Below, piece by piece: positions 7,738 to 18,800 of a DNA stretch of 64,000 nucleotides. Position 1 is the first letter of the stretch. Every line of letters starts with the position of its first letter. A program made the position numbers and the translations under genes. A model generated the notes under the pieces. It saw only the letters and a program-made list of their open reading frames with translations. It had not been told where the DNA came from and did not search any database. Source of the DNA: Nitrospira sp. (GTDB lineage Bacteria; Nitrospirota; Thermodesulfovibrionia; Thermodesulfovibrionales; Dissulfurispiraceae); the NCBI GenBank assembly GCA_002634385.1, contig NSJL01000003.1:186001-250000 (forward strand), written 5' to 3'.

Positions 7738-8733
7738 ATGAAAATTCTAATCCCCTTTTTCGCAGTCGTAGCGCTTATCCTGCTCGTTGCGGCAGGAGTG
7801 AAGGCGACGGGCCTGGAGTTCCTCTTCGGGGTGCTTATCCCCTACGCCGCGGTTGCCACCTTTGCCGTCGGGATTGTCCTGCGCGTGGTGAAATGGGCAC
7901 GCTCACCGGTTCCGTTCCGCATCCCCACCACCTGCGGGCAGCAGAAATCGCTGCCATGGATCAAAGAGAACAAGATCGAGAACCCCTCGAGCACCCTGGG
8001 GGTCATTGCGAGAATGGCGCTGGAGGTGCTCTTCTTCCGCTCTCTTTTCAGGAATATAAAGACCGAATTGCGGAACGACGGAAGCAAGCTCGCCTACGGG
8101 TCGGACAAATGGCTCTGGCTTGCGGGCCTTGCTTTCCACTGGTCCTTCCTCATCATCCTGGTGCGTCATTTCCGTTTCTTCGCCGCCCATGTCCCGTTTC
8201 CCATCCGTATGGTCGAGGGTCTGGACAGCTTTTTGCAGATCGGGGCACCGCTCCTCTACATCACCGATCTCATTCTCCTGGGTGCGGTAACCTACCTCTT
8301 TTTCAGGAGGGTTGCCCTCCCCATGGTGCGCTATATCTCCCTGCCCGCCGACTACTTCCCCCTCTTCCTTATCCTGGGGATAGCGGGGACGGGCGTCCTG
8401 ATGCGGTACTTCACCAAAGTCGATGTGACGGGCGTCAAGCAACTGGCCATGGGGCTGGTCAGCTTCACCCCCGTGGTCCCCGAAGGGATCGGCGCCCTGT
8501 TCTATGTCCACCTGTTCCTGGTGAGCGTGCTCTTCGCCTATTTCCCCTTCAGCAAGCTGGTGCATATGGCCGGCGTATTCCTCAGCCCCACGAGGAACAT
8601 GGTGAACAACAGCCGCATGGTCAGACATGTGAATCCCTGGAACCACCCCGTCCATGTGCATACTTATGAAGAGTACGAGAACGACTTCAGGGAGAAAATG
8701 AAAATGGCCGGTATCCCGGTAGAAAAGGAGTAG
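7738..8733 (+). CDS. dsrM: DsrM, membrane cytochrome b subunit of DsrMKJOP
   Basis: NarI-like integral membrane protein that binds two b haems and exchanges electrons with quinones, passing them to DsrK. Several strongly hydrophobic helices are visible (residues about 5-25, 35-50, 125-145, 175-195, 210-225, 255-275). Histidines suitable as haem ligands occur in LAFHWSFLIILVRHFRFF and FYVHLFLV. 331 residues, normal. The following dsrK starts three bases after the stop region, so the two are tightly coupled. Confidence 0.95.
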   Translation: MKILIPFFAVVALILLVAAGVKATGLEFLFGVLIPYAAVATFAVGIVLRVVKWARSPVPFRIPTTCGQQKSLPWIKENKIENPSSTLGVIARMALEVLFFRSLFRNIKTELRNDGSKLAYGSDKWLWLAGLAFHWSFLIILVRHFRFFAAHVPFPIRMVEGLDSFLQIGAPLLYITDLILLGAVTYLFFRRVALPMVRYISLPADYFPLFLILGIAGTGVLMRYFTKVDVTGVKQLAMGLVSFTPVVPEGIGALFYVHLFLVSVLFAYFPFSKLVHMAGVFLSPTRNMVNNSRMVRHVNPWNHPVHVHTYEEYENDFREKMKMAGIPVEKE

Positions 8734-8735
8734 CT

Positions 8736-10355
8736 ATGGCGAAATTTACGGCGAAACCCAAAGAGCTGTCGAAGATAAATTATACTCTCCCCCGGAAGGA
8801 GTGGATGGACACCCCGGTGGAGATCAGGGAGCACATGTATTGCCATCCGGCGAAGATAAAGGACCTCCAGGCGGTGGACTTCCCCCATGCACGGGAGTGG
8901 AAACCCATTGACGAGGACTGGAAGCTCCCCGGGAACTGGGAGCAGATCGTTCTTGAGGGGATGCAGACCCTCCTGAAGAGATACCGCTCCTTCCAGGTCT
9001 TCATGGATATCTGTGTGCGGTGCGGCGCCTGCGCCGACAAGTGCCACTTCTTCATCGGCACCGGGGACCCCAAGAATATGCCCGTCCTCCGGGCGGAGCT
9101 CCTCCGGTCGGTCTACCGGGGGAACTTCACCCTGGCGGGAAAGATCCTGAAAAAGATCAACGGGGCGCGGACCCTCACCCCCGAGGTGATCAAGGAGTGG
9201 TGGTACTACTTCTACCAGTGTACCGAATGCCGCCGCTGCTCGGTCTTCTGCCCCTACGGCATCGACCAGGCCGAGATCACCATGATGGGCCGGGAGCTCA
9301 CCAACCTCCTCGGCCTCCAGATAGGCTGGATCGCGGGACCGGTGGCCGCCTGTTACATGAAAGGCAATCACCTCGGACTGGAGCCCCATACCATCACTTC
9401 CAGCATCGAGCTCTTCGTCGACGATATCGAAAGCATCACCGGCATCAGGATGGAACCCACCTTCAACCGGAAGGGCGCCGAAATCCTCTTCGTCACCCCC
9501 TCCGGCGACCTCTTCGCCAACCCCGGGACCTATACGGCGATGGGCTACCTTATGCTGTTCCATGAGCTCGGGCTCGATTATACCTGGAGCACCTACGCCT
9601 CGGAGGGAGGGAACTTCGGCTTTTTCACCACCAACGAGATGGCGAAGAGGCTCAATGCGAAAATCTACGCCGAGGCGAAGAGACTGGGGGTCAAATGGAT
9701 CCTGGGCGGCGAGTGCGGCCATATGTGGAGGGTCCTCCACCAGTACATGGACACCTGGAACGGACCGGCCGATTTCCTCGAAGTCCCCACATCGCCCCTC
9801 ACCGGAACGGTATTCGAGAACGCCCGCTCCACCAAGATGGTACATATTGCGGAGTTCACCGCCGACCTGATCCGGAACGGGAAACTGAAGCTCGATCCGG
9901 GCAGGAACGACCACCTGAAGGTGACCTTCCACGATTCCTGCAATACATCCCGGGGAATGGGCATGCTGGAAGAGCCGCGGTATATCATCAAGAACGTCTG
10001 TAACCATTTCTACGAGATGCCCGAGGATACCATCAGGGAGAAGACCTTCTGTTGCGGAAGCGGTACGGGTCTGAACGCCTCGGAGAACATGGAGTTGAGA
10101 ATGAGGGGCGGATTCCCCCGGGCGAATGCCGTGAAATACGTTCGTGAGAAATACGGGGTAAACATGCTCGCCAACGTATGCGCCATCGACAGGGCCACCC
10201 TTTCCGCCTCCATGGACTACTGGAATCCCGGAGTGCAGGTATGCGGCACCCATGAACTGGTCGCCAACGCCCTGGTCATGAAAGGGGAGAAGGAAAGGAC
10301 CCTGGATATTCGCCTGGAGCCTCTTCCGGGAAAGGAGGAAACCGAAAATGTATGA
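8736..10355 (+). CDS. dsrK: DsrK, HdrD-like catalytic iron-sulfur subunit
   Basis: Cytoplasmic subunit that faces DsrC and is thought to reduce its trisulfide. Two [4Fe-4S] binding motifs are seen: CVRCGACADKC near residue 92 and CTECRRCSVFCP near 162. The HdrD-type CCG elements that hold the catalytic noncubane cluster are HDSCNTSRGMG, FCCGSGTG and NVCAIDR in the C-terminal third. 539 residues, normal. The 3' end overlaps dsrJ by eight bases. Confidence 0.96.
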   Translation: MAKFTAKPKELSKINYTLPRKEWMDTPVEIREHMYCHPAKIKDLQAVDFPHAREWKPIDEDWKLPGNWEQIVLEGMQTLLKRYRSFQVFMDICVRCGACADKCHFFIGTGDPKNMPVLRAELLRSVYRGNFTLAGKILKKINGARTLTPEVIKEWWYYFYQCTECRRCSVFCPYGIDQAEITMMGRELTNLLGLQIGWIAGPVAACYMKGNHLGLEPHTITSSIELFVDDIESITGIRMEPTFNRKGAEILFVTPSGDLFANPGTYTAMGYLMLFHELGLDYTWSTYASEGGNFGFFTTNEMAKRLNAKIYAEAKRLGVKWILGGECGHMWRVLHQYMDTWNGPADFLEVPTSPLTGTVFENARSTKMVHIAEFTADLIRNGKLKLDPGRNDHLKVTFHDSCNTSRGMGMLEEPRYIIKNVCNHFYEMPEDTIREKTFCCGSGTGLNASENMELRMRGGFPRANAVKYVREKYGVNMLANVCAIDRATLSASMDYWNPGVQVCGTHELVANALVMKGEKERTLDIRLEPLPGKEETENV

Positions 10356-10749
10356 CAGCGGCAAGATACTGATAGGACTGGTTGTTTTCATCGGCATCGT
10401 GGCGTTTCCGTTTCTCTATAATATTGGGACCGCCGTCGGGAAGCCGGAGCCCAGGCTCGACACCCCTGCCATTCTGGAGATGGGTGACAAGAAGCAGTGT
10501 GTGGAATCCAAAGAATTCATGAGGGCGGAGCATATGCGGCTGCTGAACGAGTGGAGGGATGCCGTCGTGCGCGACGGAAACAGGCTGTATACCGGCAGAA
10601 ACGGGATGAAGTTCGACATGAGCCTCCAGAATACCTGTATGAAATGCCATTCGAACAAGAAAGAGTTCTGTGACAGGTGCCACAACTACGTGGACGTGAA
10701 GCCGTATTGCTGGGATTGCCATGTCGCACCGAAGGAGAACAACCTATGA
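10348..10749 (+). CDS. dsrJ: DsrJ, periplasmic trihaem cytochrome c
   Basis: Small c-type cytochrome anchored by an uncleaved N-terminal helix (about residues 7-28). Three haem-binding motifs are present: CMKCH, CDRCH and CWDCH, all in the last 40 residues, the usual DsrJ number. 133 residues. It overlaps dsrK by eight bases and dsrO by four (ATGA), consistent with a single translationally coupled operon. Confidence 0.96.
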   Translation: MYDSGKILIGLVVFIGIVAFPFLYNIGTAVGKPEPRLDTPAILEMGDKKQCVESKEFMRAEHMRLLNEWRDAVVRDGNRLYTGRNGMKFDMSLQNTCMKCHSNKKEFCDRCHNYVDVKPYCWDCHVAPKENNL

Positions 10750-11558
10750 GCATGGATAGAAGGAATTTTCTGAGGATGGCGGGAATCTCCGCCCTGCTGG
10801 GGATCGGCGGCGCCGCGGTGACGGGCCCCGGCAGGAAGGGCGTCGAGGCGTCGCAGATGGAGCCGGGTTCCAACGCCCTGACGGCGAAGAGGTGGGGCTT
10901 TGTAGTGGACATGAGCAAGTTCAGGACGCAGGGGGACGTCGACAGGGTGGTCCATGCCTGCCACAGCATCCACAACGTCCCTGACTTCGGCAAGGATTCT
11001 CCCCATGAAATCAAATGGATCTGGACGGACGCCTATGAGCATGTCTTTCCGGGCAATGAGGACGAATATACGTCCCCCACACTGAAGGAGATGCCCTTCC
11101 TGGTATTCTGCAACCATTGTGCAAAACCCGCATGCGTGCGGGTGTGCCCCACCAAGGCCACCTTCAAGAGGAAAGACGGCATCGTGATGATGGACATGCA
11201 CCGCTGTATCGGCTGCAGGTTCTGCATGGCGGCATGCCCCTTCGGCGCGAGGAGCTTCAACTTCCGCGACCCGAGGCCCGGTATCAAAGAGCCGAGCTCC
11301 GAGTTCCCCACGAGGACCAAGGGGGTGGTGGAGAAGTGCACCGCCTGCTACGAACGTCTTGCGGTGGGCAAGATGCCCGCCTGTGTAGAGCAGTCCAACG
11401 GGGGCATCGTCTTCGGCGACCTGGAGGACCCCCACTCGGAGGTCAGGAAGCTCATCGCCTCCCACTACACCATTCGCCGCAAGCCCGAGCTCGGCACAAT
11501 GCCGAGCATTTACTATATCATCAGGAGCAATGAAACAGGAGGTACGGAACATGCTTGA
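10746..11558 (+). CDS. dsrO: DsrO, periplasmic iron-sulfur protein with Tat signal
   Basis: Periplasmic ferredoxin-like subunit linking DsrJ with DsrP. The ATG at 10746 overlaps the dsrJ stop and gives the N-terminus MSMDRRNFLRMAG, a twin-arginine signal (RRNFL) followed by a hydrophobic stretch; the longer frame from 10677 would bury this signal. Cysteine groups include CNHCAKPACVRVCP, CIGCRFCMAACP and CTACYERL, enough for the usual [4Fe-4S] centres. 270 residues. Confidence 0.96.
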   Translation: MSMDRRNFLRMAGISALLGIGGAAVTGPGRKGVEASQMEPGSNALTAKRWGFVVDMSKFRTQGDVDRVVHACHSIHNVPDFGKDSPHEIKWIWTDAYEHVFPGNEDEYTSPTLKEMPFLVFCNHCAKPACVRVCPTKATFKRKDGIVMMDMHRCIGCRFCMAACPFGARSFNFRDPRPGIKEPSSEFPTRTKGVVEKCTACYERLAVGKMPACVEQSNGGIVFGDLEDPHSEVRKLIASHYTIRRKPELGTMPSIYYIIRSNETGGTEHA

Positions 11559-12708
11559 GAAGGCACTCTCGGGAGGTAAACGGTACTGGACATGGATCTT
11601 CTTCCTGCTCGCCCTCGCGGGGGTCGGCACCCTTGCCTACCTCTATCAATTCACCTACGGCCTGGGCATTACCGGCCTGAACAGGGATGTGACCTGGGGC
11701 TTCTATATCGCCCAGTTTACGTACCTTGTGGGGGTGGCGGCTTCCGCGGTGATGCTGGTCATCCCCTATTATCTGCACCACTATAAGAAGTTCGGCAGGA
11801 TCGTCATCCTGGGAGAGTTTCTGGCCATCTCCGCCGTCATCATGTGCATCCTGTTCATCTTTGTCGACCTGGGACAGCCCACGCGGGTGATGAATGTCAT
11901 GCTGTACCCGACGCCGAATTCCATCATGTTCTGGGATATGATCGTCCTTCTCGGCTATCTCACCCTGAACCTGGTGATCGGATGGACCACCCTCGGCGCC
12001 GAGCGTAAGGAAGTGCCTCCCCCCGCATGGGTGAAGCCCCTCATCTATCTCTCCATCCCCTGGGCGGCCAGCATCCATACCGTCACCGCGTTCCTGTATG
12101 CGGGTCTGCCGGGAAGACACCTCTGGCTCACCGCCATCATGGCCGCGCGCTTCCTCTCCTCGGCGTTTGCGGCGGGTCCTGCCCTGCTCATTCTCCTTGC
12201 CCTGATCGTGAGAAAGGTGAGCAAGTTCGATCCCGGTACCGAGGCGATCCAGTCGCTGGCGAAGATCGTGACCTACGCCATGGTCATCAACGTGTTCTTC
12301 TTCCTGCTCGAGGTCTTCACCGCATTCTACAGCAACATCCCGGGCCATATGGCGCCCCTCAAGTACCTCTTCGTGGGCCTGGAAGGGCATACGAGGCTCG
12401 TCCCCTGGATGTGGGCTGCCGCGGTGCTCGCCTTCGTGGGCATCGGCCTGCTCCTCTTCCCCGGCATGAGGAAGAACGAAGGCATCCTCTCCATCGCCCT
12501 CGTGGCGGTCTTTATCTCCACCTGGATTGACAAGGGCATGGGCCTGGTGGTGGGCGGTTTCATCCCCAACCCCTTCGAAAGGGTGGTGGAGTACGCCCCG
12601 ACCGCTCCCGAGCTGCTCATCACCCTGGGCGTCTATGCCATCGGCTTCCTGGTATTGACGGTGCTGTACAAAGTGGCGGTTTCGGTCAAGGAAGAGATCG
12701 GGGCGTAG
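11551..12708 (+). CDS. dsrP: DsrP, NrfD-type membrane subunit
   Basis: Polytopic NrfD/PsrC family protein, about ten hydrophobic helices, thought to oxidise quinol and deliver electrons to DsrO/DsrJ. The ATG at 11551 (MLEKALSGG) is chosen because AGGAGGT lies seven bases upstream; the in-frame ATG at 11530 is only two bases from its AGGAG. Conserved NrfD features such as GLNRDVTWGFYIAQF near the start of the first loop are visible. Ends the dsrMKJOP operon at a clear terminator. Confidence 0.95.
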   Translation: MLEKALSGGKRYWTWIFFLLALAGVGTLAYLYQFTYGLGITGLNRDVTWGFYIAQFTYLVGVAASAVMLVIPYYLHHYKKFGRIVILGEFLAISAVIMCILFIFVDLGQPTRVMNVMLYPTPNSIMFWDMIVLLGYLTLNLVIGWTTLGAERKEVPPPAWVKPLIYLSIPWAASIHTVTAFLYAGLPGRHLWLTAIMAARFLSSAFAAGPALLILLALIVRKVSKFDPGTEAIQSLAKIVTYAMVINVFFFLLEVFTAFYSNIPGHMAPLKYLFVGLEGHTRLVPWMWAAAVLAFVGIGLLLFPGMRKNEGILSIALVAVFISTWIDKGMGLVVGGFIPNPFERVVEYAPTAPELLITLGVYAIGFLVLTVLYKVAVSVKEEIGA

Positions 12709-12726
12709 CCGTACCTGTGTACCATA

Positions 12727-12770
12727 AGAGAGGGCTTACTCTTTCGGGAGCGGGCCCTCTCTTCTTTTGT
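12727..12770 (+). terminator. Terminator of the dsrMKJOP operon
   Basis: AGAGAGGGC (12727-12735) pairs with GCCCTCTCT (12754-12762), followed by TCTTTTGTTT. It lies between the convergent dsrP and sensor kinase genes and could serve both strands. Confidence 0.8.
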
Positions 12771-12792
12771 TTCGATACAGGACAAGAGGGGT

Positions 12793-15666
12793 CTAAGGGA
12801 GCATTGCCGCGCCCTGCACAGGGATCACGAAGGTAAAACGGCTCCCCCTCCCGAACTCGCTCTCCACCCAGATGCTTCCGCCATGGAGCTCCACTATTTT
12901 CCTGGTGAGTGCAAGGCCGAGGCCTGTTCCCTCGTACTCCTTGGTATAGGGCGACTCGAGTTGAACGAACTCTTTGAAAAGATTCGAAATATCTTCGGAT
13001 TTGATACCTATTCCCGTATCCTCTACCGAAATCGCAGCATAGGCAAGCCCGGGGGTGGCCGGCAGGCGCTCCCGGAGGTCCTCTCCCCGCGCGAATGCGG
13101 CCTTTACGGTTATCTGCCCGCCGTCCGGAGCGAATTTCACCGCATTGCTGATGAGGTTGAAGAGTATTTGTTTGAACTTCCTCTCATCCGCTACAATATC
13201 CCTGTCCGCCCCGGGCGCCATCTCCAGGTGCAGTTGCTGTCCGTGTTTGAAGGCGCGCTCCCGGAACATGGCCACGGAAGCGAGGAGGACCGCGCGCAGC
13301 GAGAAGGTGGTGACGTCCAGCTCCATTTTCCCGGATTCCACCTTGGCGAGGTCAAGGATATCGTTGATCAGATTGAGGAGATGGTAGCCGCTCGAGTGGA
13401 TATGCCCCACGGTCTCCCGCTGTTTCTGGGTAATCTCTCCGAGCAGGCCGTCCGTGAGGAGCTCCGAGAACCCGAGGATGGAGTTGAGGGGAGTCCGTAG
13501 CTCATGGCTCATATTCGCGAGAAAGTCCGATTTTACCTTGCTGGCGGACTCTGCCAGCACTTTCGCCGCTTCGAGCTCCCTTGTCCGTTCCGCCACCTTC
13601 TTCTCGAGCTCTTCGTTATAGCTCCTCAATTTCTCCTCCATCTGCCTGCGATACGTACTATCCCTGTCGATGCCTATTGTCCCGACCGGGCGTCCGCTGC
13701 TGTCCCGAATGAGGGAGACGACCGTCTCCGCCCAGAAGGAGGAGCCGTCCTTGCGGCACTGCAGGTGGTGTCCGCTCCATATCCCGGATTCGCCGACCAA
13801 TTGGAAGGGATGCCTGTCTCCCGGCTCTTCATCGCGGGATGCGGAGATGAAGGCGATGGGTCTGCCCATCGCCTCCTCCGGGGAGTATCCATAGAGAGCC
13901 TCCGCTCCCTTGCCCCAATAGACGACCCTTCCTTCCCTGTCCGTCGCCACCACCGATTCGCGGACGCTGTCGAGCAATTGGGCCTGGAACCGCAATTGCT
14001 CTTCGGCCTGCTTTGCCGCGGTTATGTCAAAGGCGACGCCCTGCATGAAGGAGGGGGCTCCCGAGCCGTCCCTGATCAGGGTTGCGTTGTCGTTCACCCA
14101 CAGGATGCGCCCGTCGAAGGTGAATATCCGGTATTCGAAAAGGTGGGAACCCTCCATTGAAACGAGTTCCTCCAGCACGCGCTCCCTGTCGTCGGGATGA
14201 AGCTGCATCTCCCATAAATCCGGATTGGCCAACCATTCCTCCTGCGAGAACCCGAGCATCTTCTCCACCTGCGGACTGATATAGAGAAAGTGAATGCTGT
14301 TATTCTCATCAAACCGGACAATATAGGTGACGGCGGGAATCAGCTCGATAAGGGTACGGTATTTTGTTTCAGACTCTTCGATCGATCTGACCATTACGGC
14401 ATTGTTCAGGGCAAGGGCGGCGGTGTTTACAAAGGAGACGCTGATATCCTCGTCCGCCTTGGAGAAAGAGCCGCCGTTCTCCTTGCCTATCAGATAGAGC
14501 AGACCGGCCACCCTCTCCCGGGAGACGAGGGGAAGACAGAGGAAGGGCTCCCGAAGCGGGTGGTTTTCCGGCAGGATGAGGGGAAGCGGATGGCGCAGCA
14601 GGCCCTCCCGGCGGGTGATTCCTTTTTCCATGAGGATGTCATGCCAGAGCGCCCGTAGTTCCGGCAGCAGGAACTCTTTCCGTATCCGGTCGAGCAGCGC
14701 GGTGTCGTCGCCGGAGAGGGCGGCGATTTTCGCCGTGCCCTCCTTTTCCAGCGTTATGCAGAGCGAATACTTTGCATCGACAAGCCTTCCGGCGAGAGGG
14801 GGAAGCATCCTGGTAAGCTCCGCAGCATCGAAAACAGCCATGAGCTCATTGGAGCACTCGTGAAGCATCTTCAGCTTGTCGGTAAACCATACGCCCTTCT
14901 GAAAGGAATGCTGCAGCGACGCTGTCATGGAATTGAACGAATCCGCCAAAGCCCCTACTTCATCATCGCCGGTCTCCCCGATCCTTTCACCGAAATTGCC
15001 CGCCTCAACTTCCCGTGTCGCCCGCCTCATCTCCCCGATGGGTCTGATAACTGTCCTGTTGATGAGCAGTACAAGGGGGACGAGGGTGACCAGGAAGAAG
15101 AGCAGGAGAGAGAGCCATAGCCTCTCATGTTTCCGTATTTTTTCCTCATAGTCGTCGATCAGCGATTCGACAAAGGAATGTATCTCATCCACATAGTCGT
15201 GAAGCACCGCTTCGTACCGGGCGAGCTCTCTTTTTCCCGGCTTTTCCGGCAGCTCCGCCACGCGGAGGAGCTGCGGCTTGAAGTCCTTTCTCCACTTCCT
15301 TATGAGCCTGTGGAGGGGATGCCACAGCTTCTCATGGTCCGGTGCTCTCATCCATAAGCCCTCTCCGTCAGGTACGAGCTCTTCGAAAACGGCATCGAAC
15401 ATTTCGATCTCATGGTGGAGCTCTTTGAGAAGGGAGGTCCGAAGGGCAGCGTTCTCCGTATCAAGAATTCTGCGGACCAGCCATGCCGATTCGAAGGACC
15501 TGAATCTGAGGCTCCCCGCAAGATTGATCTGTCTTGCCTCGTCCCGTATGTGCACCGTAAGGGAAAATCCGGCGAGAACATACAGGGAGAGAAAGATGAA
15601 GATACTGCAGCCCAGGAGGAGAAGCTTCGCCGCAATCGTTTTGGAAAAGGACATGCCGAGTCTCAT
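12793..15666 (-). CDS. Membrane sensor histidine kinase (NarX/PilJ-like sensor, HAMP, GAF, two PAS)
   Basis: Order of parts: transmembrane helix near 10-30; periplasmic helical domain containing INLAGSLRFRSFES, the P-box-like signature of NarX/PilJ N-terminal sensors; second helix near 185-205; HAMP; a GAF-like region; PAS (about 425-550); second PAS (about 555-680); HisKA with MSHELRTPLNSILGF (phospho-acceptor His near 720); and an ATPase domain with NLISNAVKF, DTGIG and GTGLGLAL. No receiver domain and no response-regulator gene is adjacent. The ATG at 15666 is chosen over the upstream 15735 start. The ligand is unknown; nitrate/nitrite or a similar anion would fit the P-box resemblance. 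Convergent with dsrP. Confidence 0.85.
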   Translation of the reverse strand: MRLGMSFSKTIAAKLLLLGCSIFIFLSLYVLAGFSLTVHIRDEARQINLAGSLRFRSFESAWLVRRILDTENAALRTSLLKELHHEIEMFDAVFEELVPDGEGLWMRAPDHEKLWHPLHRLIRKWRKDFKPQLLRVAELPEKPGKRELARYEAVLHDYVDEIHSFVESLIDDYEEKIRKHERLWLSLLLFFLVTLVPLVLLINRTVIRPIGEMRRATREVEAGNFGERIGETGDDEVGALADSFNSMTASLQHSFQKGVWFTDKLKMLHECSNELMAVFDAAELTRMLPPLAGRLVDAKYSLCITLEKEGTAKIAALSGDDTALLDRIRKEFLLPELRALWHDILMEKGITRREGLLRHPLPLILPENHPLREPFLCLPLVSRERVAGLLYLIGKENGGSFSKADEDISVSFVNTAALALNNAVMVRSIEESETKYRTLIELIPAVTYIVRFDENNSIHFLYISPQVEKMLGFSQEEWLANPDLWEMQLHPDDRERVLEELVSMEGSHLFEYRIFTFDGRILWVNDNATLIRDGSGAPSFMQGVAFDITAAKQAEEQLRFQAQLLDSVRESVVATDREGRVVYWGKGAEALYGYSPEEAMGRPIAFISASRDEEPGDRHPFQLVGESGIWSGHHLQCRKDGSSFWAETVVSLIRDSSGRPVGTIGIDRDSTYRRQMEEKLRSYNEELEKKVAERTRELEAAKVLAESASKVKSDFLANMSHELRTPLNSILGFSELLTDGLLGEITQKQRETVGHIHSSGYHLLNLINDILDLAKVESGKMELDVTTFSLRAVLLASVAMFRERAFKHGQQLHLEMAPGADRDIVADERKFKQILFNLISNAVKFAPDGGQITVKAAFARGEDLRERLPATPGLAYAAISVEDTGIGIKSEDISNLFKEFVQLESPYTKEYEGTGLGLALTRKIVELHGGSIWVESEFGRGSRFTFVIPVQGAAMLP

Positions 15667-15890
15667 ATTTTCCCTGCACCGTTCCTGTCTGAGTGGTAAG
15701 TGGAAAATTTTAGCAGAGAGGGGGAGAGGGGACAATGATTTGCATCATAGGGAAACGAACAAGAGCTAAGGTCCGCTCAGAACTCCCCTCCTCCCGGCCG
15801 ATCTGCCGGAGATGGTTTTCGTGCGGCAGAAACAGTTCGTTCATGAAGAGTACCCTGACCGCCTTCCCGTGATCTGTCTGTCTTCCTCTA

Positions 15891-18800
15891 TCATTTGCCG
15901 CCGGCGATCAATCTTCTGAATTCCTCATCAGGCAACGGCTTGCTATAGAAGTATCCCTGCGCCTCATCGCACCGGGTTTCGCGCAGAAACGATAGCTGCT
16001 CCTCCGTCTCGACCCCCTCGGCAACCACCGTCATCTTCATCGTGTGCGCCATAACGGTGACCGCCTGGATAATCGCCCGATTATCCGGATCGGTCGTAAT
16101 ATCCTGCACGAACGACCGGTCGATCTTGAGCCTCTGGATGGGCAACCGCTTCAGATAGCTCAGGGACGAATAGCCGGTGCCGAAATCATCAATGGAGATG
16201 CGTACCCCCATGGCAGTCAGCTCATTGAGCAGTTTCACCGTATGATCGATATCCCGCATTGCCATGCTTTCGGTGATCTCGATATCCAGACAGTCCGGGG
16301 ACAGACCGGTTTCATCCAGTATTCGTCCAATGGTGGCGACCAGCCCGGGATTCTGAAATTCCCTGGCAGAGAGGTTTACGGTAACGCACACAGGAGGATA
16401 CCCTGCCTCCTGCCATGCCTTGAACTGCTCACAGGCGGTCCTTAAGACCCATTCATCGATCGCCGTCACAAATCCTATCTCCTCTGCCGCAGGGATGAAC
16501 CTGTTTGAAGAAAGCATTCCCCGTTCCGGATGCCTCCATCTGACCAGGGCCTCGGCACAGACGATACGGCCGGTCCTGATATCGATCTGCGGCTGGTAGT
16601 GCACGGAGAGCTCGCCCCGCTCGATTGCCTGCCGCAGAGAGCTCTCCAGCAGCATCCGCTCCACTGACCGGACATTGATGTCGGGGTTATAGAACTGAAA
16701 GTTGTTTTTTCCCCTCTCCTTGGCATGGTACATGGCGATATCCGCATACCGGAAGAGGGTGTCCGTCTCTTCGCTGTCGTCGGGGTAGACGCTGATGCCG
16801 ATGCTGGCGGTGACGTGCAGCTCATGGCCGGCAATCAGGAAGGGTCTTTCGAAGGAGCCCATGATTTTCCGGGCAACGGCAGTAACATCTTCCGGACGGG
16901 GAATGTCGGCCAGCAGGATATTGAACTCATCTCCCCCGATACGGGCGACCGTGTCGGACTCCCTGATGTTTGCCCTGAGCCGTCGTGCCACCTCCTTGAG
17001 CAGCGCATCTCCCGCCTCATGCCCCAGGGTGTCGTTGACCTCCTTGAACCGGTCCAGGTCGAGAAAGAGGATTGCCAGTTTCTTCCGGGTACGGCGGGCC
17101 TGTGCCATCTCCATGTTCACCACGTCCCTGAAGAGACGCCGGTTGGGCAGCCCGGTCAGGGCGTCATGGTGCGCCATATGCCTGATCTCCTCCTCCATTT
17201 TCTTTCTCTCGGTGATATCGTTCACAAAGACCACGATCCCGTCCACCTCGCCGCGGGCGGTGCGGTTAGGCATGTACACGCCGTGTACCCATCGGCCTCC
17301 GCTGGGATACGCCAGATAGTCGTCATAGTATACAACTTCGCCGGACAAGGCCTTTTGCAAACGGGGCAGTATCCGCTGAAAGACCTCTTCTCCCAGAATA
17401 TCCCGCATATGCCTGCCGGTAATCTCTTCAGCGGTGCGATGGAACCATTCCCGGTAGGTACGATTGTTCCATCGGTAATGAAAATTCCGGTCAACATACG
17501 AAATGAGCGACGGCACGGTATCGATAATTACCTGAAGTTGCTCCCGGCTCTCGCGTACTTTCTCCTCTGCATACTTTCGGTCGGTGATATTATGCGCGAT
17601 GGTGGCAGCGCCCATTATTGTGCCCTGTGGGTCAAGTATAGGTGAAACATCCAGGGAAACGTGGATGTGGGTGCCGTCTTTTCGCGTGCGTACCGTCTCA
17701 TATCGTTCGACGGATTCCCCTCGTTTGACTCTTTCAAGAATATCGGGAATATCGTCTTTATGGCCCGGCGGCACAAGGAACGAGATATGCCGGCCGACTG
17801 CCTCCTCCGCTGAATACCCGTAAACCCTTTCAGCTCCTTTGTTCCAGGTCTGGATGATACCGTTCAGATCCTTCGTAAGACTGATAACTGCGGCGCTGGT
17901 AGACTCGACGATGGCCGACAGATAGGCACGCGTCTTTTCCTCCTGCTTGCGCGTAGTGATATCCCGTACAATACCTACAGCGTTCCATGTGTCTTTCAGC
18001 TTCAATGCAGCGAGAGAAAGCTCTACCGGGAATTCCGTCCCGTCTTTCCTCTTCCCCTCGGTCTCGTATACCTTTCCGATAAATGGCCCCTGCCCGGTTT
18101 TTTGGAATGTTTCATAGCCCTTCCTGAACGTATCGATATGGCGTTCCGGCATGATAAAAGAATGCAAATATTTGCCGGAAACTTCCTGGTTCGTATATCC
18201 GAATATCCTGGTTGCCGCGTCGTTCCAGAATGAGACATTCCCGTCATTGTCGATCAGGATTATCGCGTCGAGCGCCGTTGAAGCAAGGCTGTAAAACCGC
18301 GCCTCGCTCGTACGAAGCTCCGCCTCCGCCTTTCTCAACTGTTCAAAGAGTTGGGAGTTTTCGAGAGCGGACGCAAGCGAGGCGGTAAGCTTTCGGGCGA
18401 ACTCGATGTGCGTATCGGAAAAAGCAACCGGTTTTGAATGGTAGTGAAAGACAACATCGCCTAAAGCTTTTTCTTTCGCAAGGAGGGGAAAGTCCAGCAG
18501 CGACTTGATATGCAACGATTCGGCAAAGTGCGGGTCGATACGATCATCATGGTGCATATCACTGATTGAAACCGGCTCTTTCGTTTGGGCGGCGATGACG
18601 GTATGCTTCACTGTCTCACTGTCGTACTTACGGCCGATAAGCTCTCCGGGGAGCTTGTAGACATACCTGACCTCCCATTGGTCATCGCTTTGGAAAAAGA
18701 CCATTGCGCTTTCAGCGCCCAGTGCGTCGGTGCCCTCGGTAATAACCCGGTTCATGATCTCATCGATGTTGAGGGTGGAGTGGACGAGTGTATTGATTCT